This document shows, one piece after another, positions 26,921 through 36,295 of a stretch of 64,000 nt of DNA. The stretch covers positions 50,331-114,330 of the forward strand of contig JAWUYA010000050.1 in NCBI GenBank assembly GCA_034111045.1, read 5' to 3'. The notes under the pieces are model-generated. The model had not been told where the DNA came from and ran no database searches. It saw only the letters and a list, made by a program, of their open reading frames with translations. The translations under genes were made by a program, and so were the position numbers. The stretch comes from JALJPB01 sp034111045. Lineage in GTDB: Bacteria > Pseudomonadota > Gammaproteobacteria > Enterobacterales > Alteromonadaceae. Numbering within the stretch: the first letter of the stretch is position 1; every line of letters begins with the position of its first letter.

Positions 26921-28171
26921 ATGTCAACTAAGGTTTCTGTTCCAAGTAAAGGTGAAAAAATCACTTATGATAATGGCAAGTTATCTGTTCCTAATAATCC
27001 GATCATTCCTTACATCGAAGGTGACGGCATCGGTATCGATGTTACACCCGAGATGATCAAAGTCGTTAATGCAGCCGTTAATAAATCTTATGGGGAGGCA
27101 AGAAATATTGAGTGGATGGAAGTTTATGCCGGAGAAAAGGCGACACAAGTCTATGACTCAGAGACTTGGTTACCCGACGAAACACTTGAAATGTTTAAAG
27201 AATATAAAGTAGGTATTAAAGGCCCATTAACCACACCCGTTGGTGGTGGAATGCGTTCGTTAAATGTTGCTTTAAGGCAAATTCTTGATCTATATGTTTG
27301 TCAACGTCCTGTTCAGTGGTTTACTGGAGTACCGAGTCCAGTAAAAAATCCTAGTGCCGTTGATATGGTCATCTTTCGTGAAAACTCTGAAGATATATAC
27401 GCAGGTATTGAATACCAAGCTGGAACAGATTCAGCACAAAAAGTTATTGATTTCTTAACCCAAGAAATGGGTGTAACTAAAATACGTTTTACCGAAAATT
27501 GTGGTATTGGTATTAAACCTGTATCAAAAGAAGGGACACAACGTTTGGTTCGTCAAGCGATTCAATATGCTATTGATAACGATCGCGACTCAGTAACCTT
27601 AGTACACAAAGGTAATATTATGAAATTTACCGAAGGTGCTTTTAAAGATTGGGGTTATGAACTTGCTCGAGAAGAATTTGGTGCTGAATTATTAAATGGT
27701 GGTCCTTGGTGTGTGTTAAAAAATCCGAACAGTGGAAAAGAGATCATAATTAAGGATGTTATTGCCGATGCTATGCTGCAACAAATACTGTTAAGACCTG
27801 CAGAATATAGCGTAATCGCCACGCTAAACCTAAATGGTGATTATTTATCTGATGCGCTTGCCGCACAAGTTGGTGGAATTGGTATTGCTCCAGGTGCGAA
27901 TTTAAATGATGAATTAGCTATATTTGAGGCGACTCATGGTACAGCACCTAAATATGCAGGGCAGAACAAGGTAAATCCAGGCTCAGTTATCTTATCTGCC
28001 GAAATGATGTTACGCCATATGGGTTGGACAGAAGCTGCAGATTTAATGCTAAAAGGTATGTCAGGTGCCATTGGAGCGAAAACGGTTACTTATGATTTTG
28101 AGCGATTAATGGATGATGCCACTCTGGTGACTTGTTCAGAGTTTGGTGATTGTATTATTGATCATATGTAG
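26921..28171 (+). CDS. icd: Dimeric NADP-dependent isocitrate dehydrogenase
   Basis: Classical homodimeric isocitrate dehydrogenase of 416 residues, the E. coli length. It has the phosphorylatable loop GGGMRSLNVALRQ with Ser113 in the same position as E. coli, so control by AceK kinase/phosphatase is possible (aceK not in the window). The family signature is NLNGDYLSDALAAQVGG. ATG at 26921 is preferred over ATG at 26915, because AGGAG ends 6 nt before 26921. It catalyses the same reaction as its upstream neighbour. Confidence 0.96.
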   Translation: MSTKVSVPSKGEKITYDNGKLSVPNNPIIPYIEGDGIGIDVTPEMIKVVNAAVNKSYGEARNIEWMEVYAGEKATQVYDSETWLPDETLEMFKEYKVGIKGPLTTPVGGGMRSLNVALRQILDLYVCQRPVQWFTGVPSPVKNPSAVDMVIFRENSEDIYAGIEYQAGTDSAQKVIDFLTQEMGVTKIRFTENCGIGIKPVSKEGTQRLVRQAIQYAIDNDRDSVTLVHKGNIMKFTEGAFKDWGYELAREEFGAELLNGGPWCVLKNPNSGKEIIIKDVIADAMLQQILLRPAEYSVIATLNLNGDYLSDALAAQVGGIGIAPGANLNDELAIFEATHGTAPKYAGQNKVNPGSVILSAEMMLRHMGWTEAADLMLKGMSGAIGAKTVTYDFERLMDDATLVTCSEFGDCIIDHM

Positions 28172-28243
28172 GTTAATTGAGCACTTTAATTTCAATACAA
28201 AGTTTGGTAAATTTTTGTATTGAACTGCTAATTCAATAAATAC

Positions 28244-28273
28244 AAAAAACACAGCATTGATGCTGTGTTTTTA
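28244..28273. terminator. Bidirectional terminator between icd and cspD
   Basis: AAAAACACAGCA / TGCTGTGTTTTT with loop TTGA. A-run and T-run on opposite sides let it act for both convergent genes. Confidence 0.88.
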
Positions 28274-28299
28274 TACGAATTAGCCTTAGAGAGGGAAAA

Positions 28300-28521
28300 T
28301 TATTCGCCTATTTCATCATCATTCGGTTTAATACATGCCGCATGGTGACCTTTGGGTCCTTCACTAAGCTCATAATTTACATCTTGTCCAGCCTTTAATG
28401 TTCTATATCCTTCCATTTGAATGGTAGAGTAATGAGCGAATATATCTTCACCACCACTTTCTGGACGAATAAAGCCAAAACCTTTTGCATTATTAAACCA
28501 TTTAACTGTACCGTGAGCCAT
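28300..28521 (-). CDS. cspD: Cold-shock-like protein CspD
   Basis: A 73-residue cold-shock domain protein with the nucleic-acid binding motifs KGFGFI and DIFAHYS. The sequence GTVKWFNNAKGFGFIRPE and the position divergent from clpS are those of CspD, which in E. coli is induced in stationary phase and inhibits replication rather than being cold-induced. The acidic tail (PNDDEIGE) is also CspD-like. Confidence 0.93.
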   Translation of the reverse strand: MAHGTVKWFNNAKGFGFIRPESGGEDIFAHYSTIQMEGYRTLKAGQDVNYELSEGPKGHHAACIKPNDDEIGE

Positions 28522-28754
28522 ACATCAACTTCCTTCTAATTCCTTTAGTATTTAGGTATGCTGTAAGAGCTTTTTTATTCCAATTCAAAAAATTGGTGTT
28601 TACAACAAGCTGAGTGGATAAACATTAGCCACTTATTGAAATGTAGGTAATATTCTAAAATAGTCAAGTAAATTTTAAATAATATTTATGTGTTTTATTA
28701 TATTTTTAATGAAAAGTTTCAGCAAAAATAATCCCTAGAGTCTAATATAGAAAT

Positions 28755-29075
28755 ATGAGTAACTGGAAAGAGCAATTAGTAAACCAGGAAGCCGTTGAAG
28801 AGGAGGTTAAAAATAAGTTTAAAAAACCTTCTATGTACAATGTGATTCTACTTAACGATGATTACACACCAATGGATTTTGTTATTGAAATCTTACAACG
28901 TTTTTTTAATATGGATAGCGATACAGCTAACGCTATAATGCTAACTATTCATTACAAGGGTAAAGCGCTTTGTGGTACATATAGTGCAGAAGTTGCGGAG
29001 ACAAAGGTGGATCAAGTTTTACGTTATGCTAAAGAAAATCAACACCCATTAAAATGTACAATGGAGCAATCTTAA
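28755..29075 (+). CDS. clpS: ClpA adaptor protein ClpS
   Basis: The N-recognin of the bacterial N-degron pathway. It binds Leu, Phe, Tyr and Trp N-termini and delivers substrates to ClpAP. 106 residues. The conserved core YNVILLNDDYTPMDFVIEIL contains the residues lining the binding pocket (NDDYTPMDF), and HYKGKALCG and the YSAEVAETK segment are also typical. A flexible N-terminal extension of about 25 residues, which engages ClpA, is present. It lies 81 bp upstream of clpA. Confidence 0.96.
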   Translation: MSNWKEQLVNQEAVEEEVKNKFKKPSMYNVILLNDDYTPMDFVIEILQRFFNMDSDTANAIMLTIHYKGKALCGTYSAEVAETKVDQVLRYAKENQHPLKCTMEQS

Positions 29076-29156
29076 TGTCGAGGCTGTTATTAATGTTGTC
29101 AAGTAAACAACATTTGTTAAAAAGTGCGTTCTCAAGATTTAAAACTGGAGTAGCCT

Positions 29157-31412
29157 ATGCTTAATAAAGATTTAGAAATTTCATTAAATTCAGCTTTTCG
29201 TCAAGCGAAAGAATCTCGTCACGAATTTATGACCGTAGAGCATTTGTTATTAGCATTACTCGATAATCCCTCTGCCTTAGAAGTATTATTGTCATGTGGT
29301 GCTAACATGACTAACATGAGGAAAGAGTTACTTGAATTTATTAATGAAACAACCCCTGTTATTCCTCAAGAAGAAGGGGAAAGAGAAACTCAGCCAACAC
29401 TAGGATTTCAACGAGTGCTTCAACGGGCTGTATTTCATGTTCAATCATCAGGGAAAAGTGAAGTTAGTGGCTCCAATGTATTAGTGGCTATTTTTAGCGA
29501 ACAAGAATCTCAAGCGGCTTATATTCTCAAAAAATCTGACATTAGCCGTTTAGATATCGTTAATTTTATTTCTCACGGTATATCTAAAATTAATAGCAGT
29601 GAAGTGACGCCTTCACTCGATGAAGAAGAGCAACAAATAGATGAGCCTCGAACGATAGAAAACTTTTCTGTTAACCTCAATGAAGAAGCACTAAAAGGTA
29701 ATATTGATCCATTAATTGGTCGTGATGATGAATTAGAGAGAACATTACAGGTGCTTAGTCGCAGACGTAAAAATAATCCATTATTTGTTGGGGAAGCTGG
29801 CGTTGGTAAAACGGCTATTGCAGAAGGATTAGCTAACTTAATTGTTGAAGATAAAGTCCCTGAATTTTTAAAGGATGCCACTATATACTCTTTAGATATG
29901 GGCGCATTACTAGCGGGCACTAAATATCGAGGCGACTTTGAAAAACGATTTAAAGCGTTATTAAAAGATTTAGAACAAGATGATAATGCCATATTATTTA
30001 TTGATGAGATTCATACCATCATTGGCGCAGGGGCAGCTTCTGGCGGGATGATGGATGCATCTAATCTTATTAAACCTCTTTTGTCAGCAGGAAAGCTTCG
30101 ATGCTTAGGCTCTACGACTTATCAAGAATATCAATCAATTTTTGAAAAAGATCGTGCTCTTGCTCGTCGTTTTCAAAAAATAGATATTGCTGAACCTAGT
30201 GTAGATGATACAACTAAAATTTTGTTTGGCTTAAAAGATAAATATGAATCCCATCACGGTATTCGTTACACCAATAAAGCCCTGAGAGCGGCTGCACAAT
30301 TATCAGCAAAATATATTAATGAGCGTTTTCTCCCTGATAAAGCTATCGATGTTATCGATGAAGCAGGAGCTAAGCAACAGCTTGTAGCGGCATCTAAACG
30401 TAAAAAAGTTATTAACAATACCGATATAGAAATGATAGTGGCTAAAATGGCCCGCATACCTGAAAAGTCAGTATCATCTTCGGAAAAAGATAGCCTTAAA
30501 ACGTTAGATCGTAATCTAAAACTGGTGGTTTTTGGCCAAGATCCCGCAATTGATGAATTAACTTCTGTTATACGTTTATCCCGTGCAGGTCTAGGAAATG
30601 AAAAAAAACCCATTGGCTCTTTCTTATTTGCCGGACCAACAGGGGTGGGAAAAACAGAATTAACACAACAACTTGCTCAAATTTTAGGGGTGGAATTATT
30701 GCGATTTGACATGTCTGAATATATGGAAAAACATGCAGTTAGTCGGTTAATTGGTGCTCCCCCTGGTTATGTTGGTTACGAACAAGGTGGTTTGTTAACT
30801 GATTCTGTCATTAAACACCCACATGCAGTGGTATTACTCGATGAAATTGAAAAAGCTCATGAAGATGTATATAACATTCTACTGCAAGTGATGGACCACG
30901 GTACCTTAACTGATAATAATGGAAGGAAAGCTGACTTTAGAAATATTATCTTGGTATTAACCACTAATGCAGGGGTTAAAGAAACGACACGTCAATCAAT
31001 AGGTTTTAAACAACAAGATCATAGTTTTGATGCGATGAAGGAAATTAACAACATATTTTCTCCAGAGTTTCGTAATCGCTTAGATAATATTGTCTGGTTT
31101 AATCATCTAACCAATGAAATTATTGAACAAGTCATTGAAAAATTTATCGTAGAGCTCCAAGCCCAATTAGATGAAAAGGGTGTTTCATTAGAGTTAACGA
31201 AAGAAGCTAAAAAATGGCTAGCTAAGCGCGGTTACGATAAGTCTATGGGTGCTCGTCCAATGTCTCGATTAATTCAAGAACATTTAAAAAAACCGCTTGC
31301 TAATGAACTACTCTTTGGTGAATTGACACAAGGTGGTACAGCCAAGGTTAGTGTTCATAATGGAGAAATTATTATTAATTTTGAGAATAAAAAAGAATTA
31401 ATAGAACACTAA
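29157..31412 (+). CDS. clpA: ClpAP protease ATPase subunit ClpA
   Basis: AAA+ unfoldase of 751 residues, a partner of ClpP. It has an N-terminal Clp domain repeat (1-145, docking site for ClpS), the first AAA module with GEAGVGKT (212-219), and the second with GPTGVGKT (about 492-499). The ClpP-docking IGF loop is visible as RQSIGFKQ near 617-624. Walker B elements ILFIDEIHT and VVLLDEIEKA are intact. ClpP is not in this window. In E. coli a tRNA-Ser gene follows clpA; none is found here. Confidence 0.97.
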   Translation: MLNKDLEISLNSAFRQAKESRHEFMTVEHLLLALLDNPSALEVLLSCGANMTNMRKELLEFINETTPVIPQEEGERETQPTLGFQRVLQRAVFHVQSSGKSEVSGSNVLVAIFSEQESQAAYILKKSDISRLDIVNFISHGISKINSSEVTPSLDEEEQQIDEPRTIENFSVNLNEEALKGNIDPLIGRDDELERTLQVLSRRRKNNPLFVGEAGVGKTAIAEGLANLIVEDKVPEFLKDATIYSLDMGALLAGTKYRGDFEKRFKALLKDLEQDDNAILFIDEIHTIIGAGAASGGMMDASNLIKPLLSAGKLRCLGSTTYQEYQSIFEKDRALARRFQKIDIAEPSVDDTTKILFGLKDKYESHHGIRYTNKALRAAAQLSAKYINERFLPDKAIDVIDEAGAKQQLVAASKRKKVINNTDIEMIVAKMARIPEKSVSSSEKDSLKTLDRNLKLVVFGQDPAIDELTSVIRLSRAGLGNEKKPIGSFLFAGPTGVGKTELTQQLAQILGVELLRFDMSEYMEKHAVSRLIGAPPGYVGYEQGGLLTDSVIKHPHAVVLLDEIEKAHEDVYNILLQVMDHGTLTDNNGRKADFRNIILVLTTNAGVKETTRQSIGFKQQDHSFDAMKEINNIFSPEFRNRLDNIVWFNHLTNEIIEQVIEKFIVELQAQLDEKGVSLELTKEAKKWLAKRGYDKSMGARPMSRLIQEHLKKPLANELLFGELTQGGTAKVSVHNGEIIINFENKKELIEH

Positions 31413-31440
31413 ACGCTTAAGTTAATAAAGTAACTAGGTC

Positions 31441-31476
31441 AAAAAAAAGCCTTTAACGAAAGTTAAAGGCTTTTTT
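31441..31476. terminator. Bidirectional terminator between clpA and infA
   Basis: AAAAGCCTTTAAC / GTTAAAGGCTTTT with loop GAAA, A-tract before and T-tract after, between two convergent genes. Confidence 0.93.
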
Positions 31477-31514
31477 ACTTGAATAATTTAAATGTAAACT
31501 TAAATTATTAATGA

Positions 31515-31733
31515 TTATCTCGCACGGAAAATAATACGACCTTTAGATAAATCGTATGGTGTTAATTCAACCGTTACTTTATCGCCCGTTAAAATACGAA
31601 TATAGTTTTTACGCATTTTTCCAGAAATGTGGGCAGTAACAACATGACCATTTTCTAATTCAACGCGGAACATAGTGTTTGGTAAGGTATCTAAAACCGT
31701 ACCTTGCATTTCAATATTTTCTTCTTTCGCCAT
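31515..31733 (-). CDS. infA: Translation initiation factor IF-1
   Basis: 72 residues, an S1/OB-fold protein nearly identical in pattern to E. coli IF-1 (MAKEENIEMQGTVLDTLPNT, RILTGDKVTVELTPYDLSKG). It binds the 30S A site during initiation. Located between clpA and the aat/ate genes as in many gammaproteobacteria; transcribed convergently to clpA. Confidence 0.98.
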   Translation of the reverse strand: MAKEENIEMQGTVLDTLPNTMFRVELENGHVVTAHISGKMRKNYIRILTGDKVTVELTPYDLSKGRIIFRAR

Positions 31734-31855
31734 TGGGCGCTAAACCTCTAAAGTTGTGCATATACTCAAATGAAATGATGTCCATTTCCACCGTGGTGAA
31801 GTATATAAAAAAAAGCTGCGCAGATGATGCCCAATTGCAGGCGTAATGTAAAGGT

Positions 31856-32566
31856 TTAGCAGGATTTATTTACGATAAGCCAGTTGTTTTCTACTAATCT
31901 TTGATGGGGATAGTACCTATTTTTATAATTCATCTTTTGACAGTCATCAATTTGGTAGCCAAGGTAAAGAAATTGTTTATTTAATGCTTGAGTTAATGTT
32001 ATTTGAGTAAGTATAGAAAAAACCCCTAATCCTGATTGGCGATAATCAGGATGATAGAAAGTGTAAACAGATGACAAGGCGTTTTCTAAACAATCAGTTA
32101 TTGCAACACTTATTAATTGTTGTTCATGCCAAGTTTCAATAAACAATTGTTGGGTAATATCATTAGATAAAAAACTGCTGAATTGCTCAAAGGTTGCAGG
32201 AAACATACTCCCATCATGATGAATGGTATTTATGTACTTCTCATATAACGGGTAATAAATATCCTTAATTTCAGTTGATTTATTAATTTCAAAATGAGCA
32301 TTACGTTTTACTAAACGTTTTTGACTTTTTGATAAAGAAAATTGATCCACTAACACCCTGATAGATTGGCATTGTGAACAATGAGGGCAATGAGGTCGAT
32401 AAAGTTGTTCACCACTTCGTCTAAAGCCTTGTTCCATTAACCAGGTATAACTTTCATTATTATGCAGTCGGTCATCAGCTACGATTAATAATCGCTCTTT
32501 TTTATTCTTTAAATAATTACAATCAAACGTTTTAGTTAAACCTAATTTAAAATTTTTATCATTCAT
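31856..32566 (-). CDS. bpt: Aspartate/glutamate leucyltransferase
   Basis: Also called ate in annotations. It transfers Leu from Leu-tRNA to proteins with N-terminal Asp or Glu, creating primary N-degrons for ClpS. 236 residues. The N-terminal cysteine cluster RPHCPHCSQCQSIRV (about 57-71) and the C-terminal YLGYQIDDCQKMNYKNRYYP block define the Bpt/ATE1-like GNAT-fold family. Its start overlaps the aat stop by 4 bp (ATGA), so the two are co-translated. Confidence 0.94.
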   Translation of the reverse strand: MNDKNFKLGLTKTFDCNYLKNKKERLLIVADDRLHNNESYTWLMEQGFRRSGEQLYRPHCPHCSQCQSIRVLVDQFSLSKSQKRLVKRNAHFEINKSTEIKDIYYPLYEKYINTIHHDGSMFPATFEQFSSFLSNDITQQLFIETWHEQQLISVAITDCLENALSSVYTFYHPDYRQSGLGVFSILTQITLTQALNKQFLYLGYQIDDCQKMNYKNRYYPHQRLVENNWLIVNKSC

Positions 32567-33270
32567 AGTGATAATGTTTTACTTTGCCAAAAATTTTTAG
32601 GGACTACTTTATTTATAGCAGCTTGTTGCAGATGAATAAAGGCATTGCGGTCTATTTCAATACACCCCATGTCTTGAAGAAATGGATTTAAGATCTGGCA
32701 ATCTATGAAGTTAATATCTAGGGTTTTAAGTACGTTTCCTAAACTGATCAAGGCTATTTTTGATGCATTACTTTTTTTATAAAACATTGACTCGCCAGAA
32801 AAGAAACCATTGATAGCCACGCCATATAAACCACCTACTAATTCGTTACCTTGCCAAACCTCTATAGAATGAGCAAAACCGAGTTCATGAAGCCTCATAT
32901 AGGCAACTTTCATCTCATCAATGATCCAGGTATCCTCTTTACGAAAAGGAGCGTCTGCGCAATGCATTAATACTTGATCAAAGTCGTTATTTAAAGTGAC
33001 ACGATAAGGTTGCTTCTTAATAAATTTAGTTAACGTACGATTCATGTTAATTTTATTTATAGGAATAATTGCTCTAGGAGTGGGAGACCACCACATAATC
33101 GGCTCTCCTGCATTATACCAAGGAAATATAGCTTGTTTATAAGCTGCCACTAGTCGTTGAGGTGTTAAGTCACCGCCAATAGCAAGTAAGCCGTTAGGAT
33201 CAGATAATGCTAAGTGAGTAGGGGGGAAAGCCAAACTGTCACTTTCAATATAATGTAGAGTTTGGCTCAT
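32563..33270 (-). CDS. aat: Leucyl/phenylalanyl-tRNA-protein transferase
   Basis: Adds Leu or Phe to proteins with N-terminal Lys or Arg (L/F-transferase). 235 residues. The family blocks FPPTHLALSDPNGLLAIGGDL, FPWYNAGEPIMWWSPTPRAI and GGLYGVAINGFFSGESMFY are all present. Together with bpt, clpS and clpA it makes a compact N-degron gene cluster. It is first in the aat-bpt pair; trxB ends 34 bp upstream on the same strand. Confidence 0.96.
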   Translation of the reverse strand: MSQTLHYIESDSLAFPPTHLALSDPNGLLAIGGDLTPQRLVAAYKQAIFPWYNAGEPIMWWSPTPRAIIPINKINMNRTLTKFIKKQPYRVTLNNDFDQVLMHCADAPFRKEDTWIIDEMKVAYMRLHELGFAHSIEVWQGNELVGGLYGVAINGFFSGESMFYKKSNASKIALISLGNVLKTLDINFIDCQILNPFLQDMGCIEIDRNAFIHLQQAAINKVVPKNFWQSKTLSL

Positions 33271-33304
33271 TCGATAGTATTCAACTTTAAACTAGGGTGC
33301 GTCT

Positions 33305-34258
33305 TTACACTTTAGCATCTAAATAACGTTCAGCGTCTAATGCCGCCATACAGCCAGCTCCTGCTGAAGTAACTGCTTGACGATAAATGTGATCAGCAAC
33401 GTCTCCTGCGGCAAATACACCTTCAACACTGGTTTGTGTCGCATTACCATGAGTACCACTTAGAATTGAAAGATATCCATCCTTCATATCCAGTTGATCA
33501 GCAAAAATGTCTGTATTAGGCTTATGACCAATAGCAATAAATACCCCTGTGACTTCTAATTCTTCCGTCGCATCACCATTCATTTCTTTTAAACGTAAAC
33601 CTGTAACGCCCATGTTATCACCTAAAACTTCATCTAACGTGCGATTTAGGTGTAATACAATATTACCATTGGCTACTTTTGCCATTAAACGCGCTGTTAA
33701 TATTTTTTCAGAACGAAACTCATCTCTCCGATGAATTAAATGTACTTCTGACGCTATATTAGATAAGTAAAGCGCTTCTTCAACCGCTGTATTACCACCA
33801 CCAACAACCGCAACTTTTTGGTTGCGGTAAAAGAAACCATCGCAAGTTGCACAGGCTGAAACACCACGGCCCATAAATGCTTCTTCAGAAGGCAGACCTA
33901 GATATTGTGCTGATGCACCAGTACAAATAATTAATGCATCACAGGTATAGGTAACTGAGTCGCCTTTTAAGGTAAAAGGCTGAGTTTTAACATCGACTTC
34001 ATTGATATGGTCAAAAATAATTTCGGTATCAAATTTTTCTGCATGTTTTTGCATACGCTCCATTAATGCAGGCCCCGTTAAATCATCGGCATCACCTGGC
34101 CAATTTTCAACATCTGTCGTGGTGGTTAATTGTCCACCTTGTTGTAAACCGGTAATTATCACTGGGTTTAAGTTTGCACGGGCAGCATAAACTGCGGCGG
34201 TATAGCCTGCTGGGCCTGAGCCCAAAATTAGTAGAGGGCAATGTCTAGTTTCGCTCAT
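33305..34258 (-). CDS. trxB: Thioredoxin reductase
   Basis: FAD/NADPH flavoprotein of 317 residues that reduces thioredoxin. The FAD-binding GSGPAGYTAAVYAARA, the redox-active CATCDGFFY, the NADPH-binding GGGNTAVEEALYL and the C-terminal GVFAAGDVAD are all present. ATG at 34258 has GGAG 6 nt upstream; an in-frame GTG at 34264 is embedded in that site. It precedes aat on the same strand; a small inverted repeat AATACC-AAG-GGTATT lies just upstream of the gene. Confidence 0.97.
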   Translation of the reverse strand: MSETRHCPLLILGSGPAGYTAAVYAARANLNPVIITGLQQGGQLTTTTDVENWPGDADDLTGPALMERMQKHAEKFDTEIIFDHINEVDVKTQPFTLKGDSVTYTCDALIICTGASAQYLGLPSEEAFMGRGVSACATCDGFFYRNQKVAVVGGGNTAVEEALYLSNIASEVHLIHRRDEFRSEKILTARLMAKVANGNIVLHLNRTLDEVLGDNMGVTGLRLKEMNGDATEELEVTGVFIAIGHKPNTDIFADQLDMKDGYLSILSGTHGNATQTSVEGVFAAGDVADHIYRQAVTSAGAGCMAALDAERYLDAKV

Positions 34259-34362
34259 GATCACTCCAAAATAGTTAATACCAAGGGTATTATTTTAATA
34301 ACATCATTGCTTCATTAATTGGGATTTCAAGCAAAGAATACAAGTCATAATTGAGTTTTATT

Positions 34363-34395
34363 AAAAAAGCCACTAACAATTACTGTTAGTGGCTT
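34363..34395 (-). terminator. Terminator of ald
   Basis: On the minus strand AAAGCCACTAACAG / TTGTTAGTGGCTTT followed by TTTTAATAA. It lies 40 bp downstream of the ald stop, upstream of trxB. Confidence 0.88.
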
Positions 34396-34432
34396 TAAAC
34401 TTTTTAATGATTGGGCCATCTGCCCCATCAAA

Positions 34433-35554
34433 TTACAAAGCAGCTAAAGCAATTTCCGGTGCAACGTAGTTATAACCTAAAACGTCAGCCACAGGTTTAT
34501 AAGTGATTTGCCCACCTAAAACATTCAAACCAGCCATTAAATGTTTATCACTAAGCAGAGCGTCTTTAGCCCCTTTGTTAGCAATGGTAACCGCAAATGG
34601 CATGGTTGCATTGGTAAGTGCCATGGTTGAAGTACGAGCTACGCCACCGGGCATGTTAGCAACACAATAGTGAACCACATCATCAACTATATATGTTGGG
34701 TCTTGATGAGTAGTAGCTTTTGAAGTTTCAAAACAACCACCTTGATCGATTGCCACATCAACGACTACAGCACCTTTCTTCATCATTTTAATGTGCTTGC
34801 GTGTGACTAATTTAGGTGCCGCTGCACCTGGGATTAATACGGCACCAATGACTAAATCGGCTTCTACAATTAATTGATCCATAGCATCTGCAGTTGAGTA
34901 AACCGTTTTTAATCGACCATCAAATTCGGTATCTAATTGACGTAGTCGAGTTAACGAACGATCCAGAATTGTAACGTCTGCTCCCATACCTACAGCCATA
35001 CGAGCGGCTTGTGTACCAACAACGCCACCACCAATAACTAAAACTTTTGCTGGAGCTACGCCAGGAACGCCACCTAATAAAGCACCTAAACCACCTTGTG
35101 CTTTTTCTAATGCATGAGCACCTGCTTGAATAGACATACGACCAGCAACTTCTGACATAGGCGCTAATAATGGTAAGCCTCCAGCAGCAGCCGTCACTGT
35201 TTCATAAGCAATACAGGTTGCCCCAGAAGCGACTAATAATTCTGTTTGTTGAGGATCTGGCGCTAAATGTAAATAAGTAAATAAAATTTGGCCCGGACGA
35301 AGCATTTTACACTCAATTGCTTGTGGCTCTTTTACCTTAATGATCATCTCTGCGGTAGCAAAAATTTCTGCTGCCGTATCAATGATTTTTGCACCAGCAG
35401 CAATGTATTGCTCATTATCAAAACCAATAGATGCGCCACCATTATTTTCAACAAACACTTGATGACCGTTCACTGATAACTCTTTAACACCTGCAGGTGT
35501 TAGACCGATACGATACTCGTGGTTTTTAATTTCTTTTGGTACACCAATAATCAT
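34433..35554 (-). CDS. ald: Alanine dehydrogenase
   Basis: NAD-dependent reversible deamination of L-alanine to pyruvate and ammonia. 373 residues with substrate-binding K75 (VKEP) and catalytic H96 (YLHLAPD), and the Rossmann motif VIGGGVVGTQAA. It is divergent from lrp with a 157-bp spacer. Lrp-family regulators often control alanine dehydrogenase genes placed beside them, so control by this Lrp is likely but not shown. Confidence 0.96.
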   Translation of the reverse strand: MIIGVPKEIKNHEYRIGLTPAGVKELSVNGHQVFVENNGGASIGFDNEQYIAAGAKIIDTAAEIFATAEMIIKVKEPQAIECKMLRPGQILFTYLHLAPDPQQTELLVASGATCIAYETVTAAAGGLPLLAPMSEVAGRMSIQAGAHALEKAQGGLGALLGGVPGVAPAKVLVIGGGVVGTQAARMAVGMGADVTILDRSLTRLRQLDTEFDGRLKTVYSTADAMDQLIVEADLVIGAVLIPGAAAPKLVTRKHIKMMKKGAVVVDVAIDQGGCFETSKATTHQDPTYIVDDVVHYCVANMPGGVARTSTMALTNATMPFAVTIANKGAKDALLSDKHLMAGLNVLGGQITYKPVADVLGYNYVAPEIALAAL

Positions 35555-35711
35555 AGTTGTTCTCTCTATTATAGTTATGTGTAAGCTTTACGATAAAGCT
35601 GCTGTAATATTTAAAGCTAGTATATTGGTTATTAACTAGAATAACCTGTCGTAATTTCATTGATTTCGATATATTATTCTAAAAATATATAATTTTTCGG
35701 TTGAATATATA

Positions 35712-36194
35712 ATGACAATACCAACAGATAAAAAAATTGATCGTATAGATCGTAATATTTTAATCGAATTACAACAAAATGGACGCTTATCCAATGTTGA
35801 ACTTGCCAAAAGAGTAGGCTTGAGTCCAACGCCTTGCTTAGAAAGAGTGAAGCGATTAGAAAAAGAAAAATATATTATGGGTTACCATGCCACTTTGAAT
35901 CCTCATAAACTCGATTCAGCATTACTCGTACTGGTAGAAATCACCTTAACTAAGACCAGTCCTGATGTATTTGACGATTTTTCAAAAGCTGTCCACGAGC
36001 TCGATGTTATCCAAGAATGTCACTTAGTTTCTGGAAATTTTGATTTTTTACTAAAAACAAGGGTGAAAGATATGCTCGCGTACCGTGAATTATTAGGAGA
36101 TACTTTATTAAGATTACCAGCGGTAAGTGAAAGTAGAACATATGTGGTCATGGAAGAAGTTAAGTCTGCCAACTTATTAGCCATCAAACGCTAA
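35712..36194 (+). CDS. lrp: Leucine-responsive regulatory protein
   Basis: Global regulator of amino acid metabolism, 160 residues, very close to E. coli Lrp. The N-terminal helix-turn-helix (NVELAKRVGLSPTPCLERVKRLE, about 29-51) is followed by the ligand-sensing RAM domain (LVLVEITLTKTSPDVFDDF through TYVVMEEVKSANLL). It binds DNA as octamers or hexadecamers and senses leucine or alanine. It sits between divergent ald and ftsK, the usual neighbour. Confidence 0.96.
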   Translation: MTIPTDKKIDRIDRNILIELQQNGRLSNVELAKRVGLSPTPCLERVKRLEKEKYIMGYHATLNPHKLDSALLVLVEITLTKTSPDVFDDFSKAVHELDVIQECHLVSGNFDFLLKTRVKDMLAYRELLGDTLLRLPAVSESRTYVVMEEVKSANLLAIKR

Positions 36195-36295
36195 TATATT
36201 TACATATAAGCGTTTTAACTAGACCAAAACTTTGGTATTTTAGCGAGTATAACAATTATAATTTTTGAACATATTTATCATGGTTACAATTTAAT

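Noticed and set aside
26778..27056. Plus-strand open frame of 92 codons overlapping the icd start
   Set aside because: It overlaps icd in another frame, has no ribosome site and no family-like sequence.
29573..30613. Minus-strand open frames inside clpA (139 and 115 codons)
   Set aside because: They lie fully inside a well-supported gene and their serine/leucine-rich composition is typical of the antisense frame of a conserved gene.
31413..31514. tRNA-Ser gene between clpA and infA, as in E. coli
   Set aside because: The gap is only about 100 bp and is filled by a bidirectional terminator; no tRNA-like arms are present.
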